A DNA stretch of 64,000 nucleotides, from contig NW_019091475.1 of the NCBI RefSeq assembly GCF_001949145.1, positions 600,561 to 664,560 on the forward strand, in the 5' to 3' direction. Source of the stretch: Acanthaster planci (taxonomy: Eukaryota > Echinodermata > Asteroidea > Valvatida > Acanthasteridae). Both the position numbers and the translations under genes were made by a program. The notes beneath the pieces were generated by a model. That model was not told where the DNA came from. It was given only the letters and a program-made list of their open reading frames with translations, and made no database searches. Shown in pieces: positions 63,588 to 64,000 of the stretch (within the stretch, counting starts at the first letter, position 1; each line of letters opens with the position of its first letter).

Positions 63588-64000
63588 TAGGGCTGAGTCA
63601 ATTGGAATAATTCATTGTTTGAATATTCGACCTTCAATTCGATCGAATATCCGATTATTTGTTCGTACCGACCAGCAAATTGTCGAACAATCCATATACA
63701 AAATCAGTTGCAATAATGCACAAAATTGTTTATTTTATTCACTGTAATAGCTTCTCATGTCTAGGAGTATCTCCATCCATGATATAGCAAGATTTAGAAA
63801 CAAACAATACTTCTTGTCCTTTCAAAATTTGTAATGAACAAATTAATTTTTGAATCATTGTAAGATTTCTGTCGCTTTTCATTTGAGTCTGCTTGAAACA
63901 AGCCTCCACAGTGCAATTTTTCACATTTAAAACAAAAGAAAACTCTCCCTTTGTTTTCATGAATTTTGCATTCAAATGTTTGAATTCGAAAAATAATATT
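63588..64000. mobile_element. Second copy of the TAGGGCT hAT-like MITE (cut by window end)
   Basis: Begins TAGGGCTGAGTCAATTGG with the same TTCGAATATTC-type subterminal palindromes. It matches 34059 onward throughout (for example CTAGGAGTATCTCCA and AAAATCAGTTGCAATAA). The right end is outside the window. Confidence 0.85.

Overview
This is a eukaryotic, intron-rich window, most likely from a non-vertebrate deuterostome. GC-richer coding exons with GT-AG introns sit in AT-rich DNA full of short palindromic transposon derivatives. The TIE-type receptor and SVEP1 fit a deuterostome, and the frequent TAGGCCTA and ACATGTACATGTA words look echinoderm-like to me. Hemichordate or lancelet is not excluded by eye. 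Two runs of N (24479-24826 and 53723-54068) are assembly gaps.

Layout. 214-6249 (-): C9orf72, nine coding exons, with the 3' end off the left edge. 6700-6981 and 7421-7684 (-): a tandem pair of small intronless membrane-protein genes I do not recognise. 8922-11412 (+): DOHH, complete in four exons. 11413-17100: a gene-poor convergent interval with two transposon-like elements. 17101-31208 (-): SLC44A1/CTL1, with all coding exons from ATG to stop. It carries a duplicated 93-nt exon that looks mutually exclusive and a long acidic C-terminal tail. 31209-38986: an upstream interval with several inverted-repeat elements. 38987-48125 (+): a TIE/TEK-type receptor (Ig, EGF, fibronectin III, one membrane helix) whose reading frame ends in a short tail with no kinase domain. 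50937-53722 (+): remnants of a second, decayed copy of the same receptor. 58503-61564 and onward (+): the 5' end of SVEP1 with a complete von Willebrand A domain, the rest off the right edge.

How the genes relate. C9orf72, SLC44A1, the TIE receptor and SVEP1 have human orthologues or family members that I recall all lie on chromosome 9. TEK and C9orf72 are close neighbours on 9p21, and SLC44A1 and SVEP1 lie on 9q31. The window therefore looks like a compact piece of an ancient linkage group. SVEP1 has also been reported as a binding partner of TIE1 in vertebrates, so a receptor with a TIE ectodomain beside SVEP1 may be a linked ligand-receptor locus. The most notable candidates are the kinase-less TIE-like receptor with its decayed neighbour, the alternative-exon pair in SLC44A1, and the unrecognised tandem membrane-protein pair.

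All exon boundaries were read by hand from splice consensus, reading-phase continuity and remembered family sequences. No alignment or database search was run.
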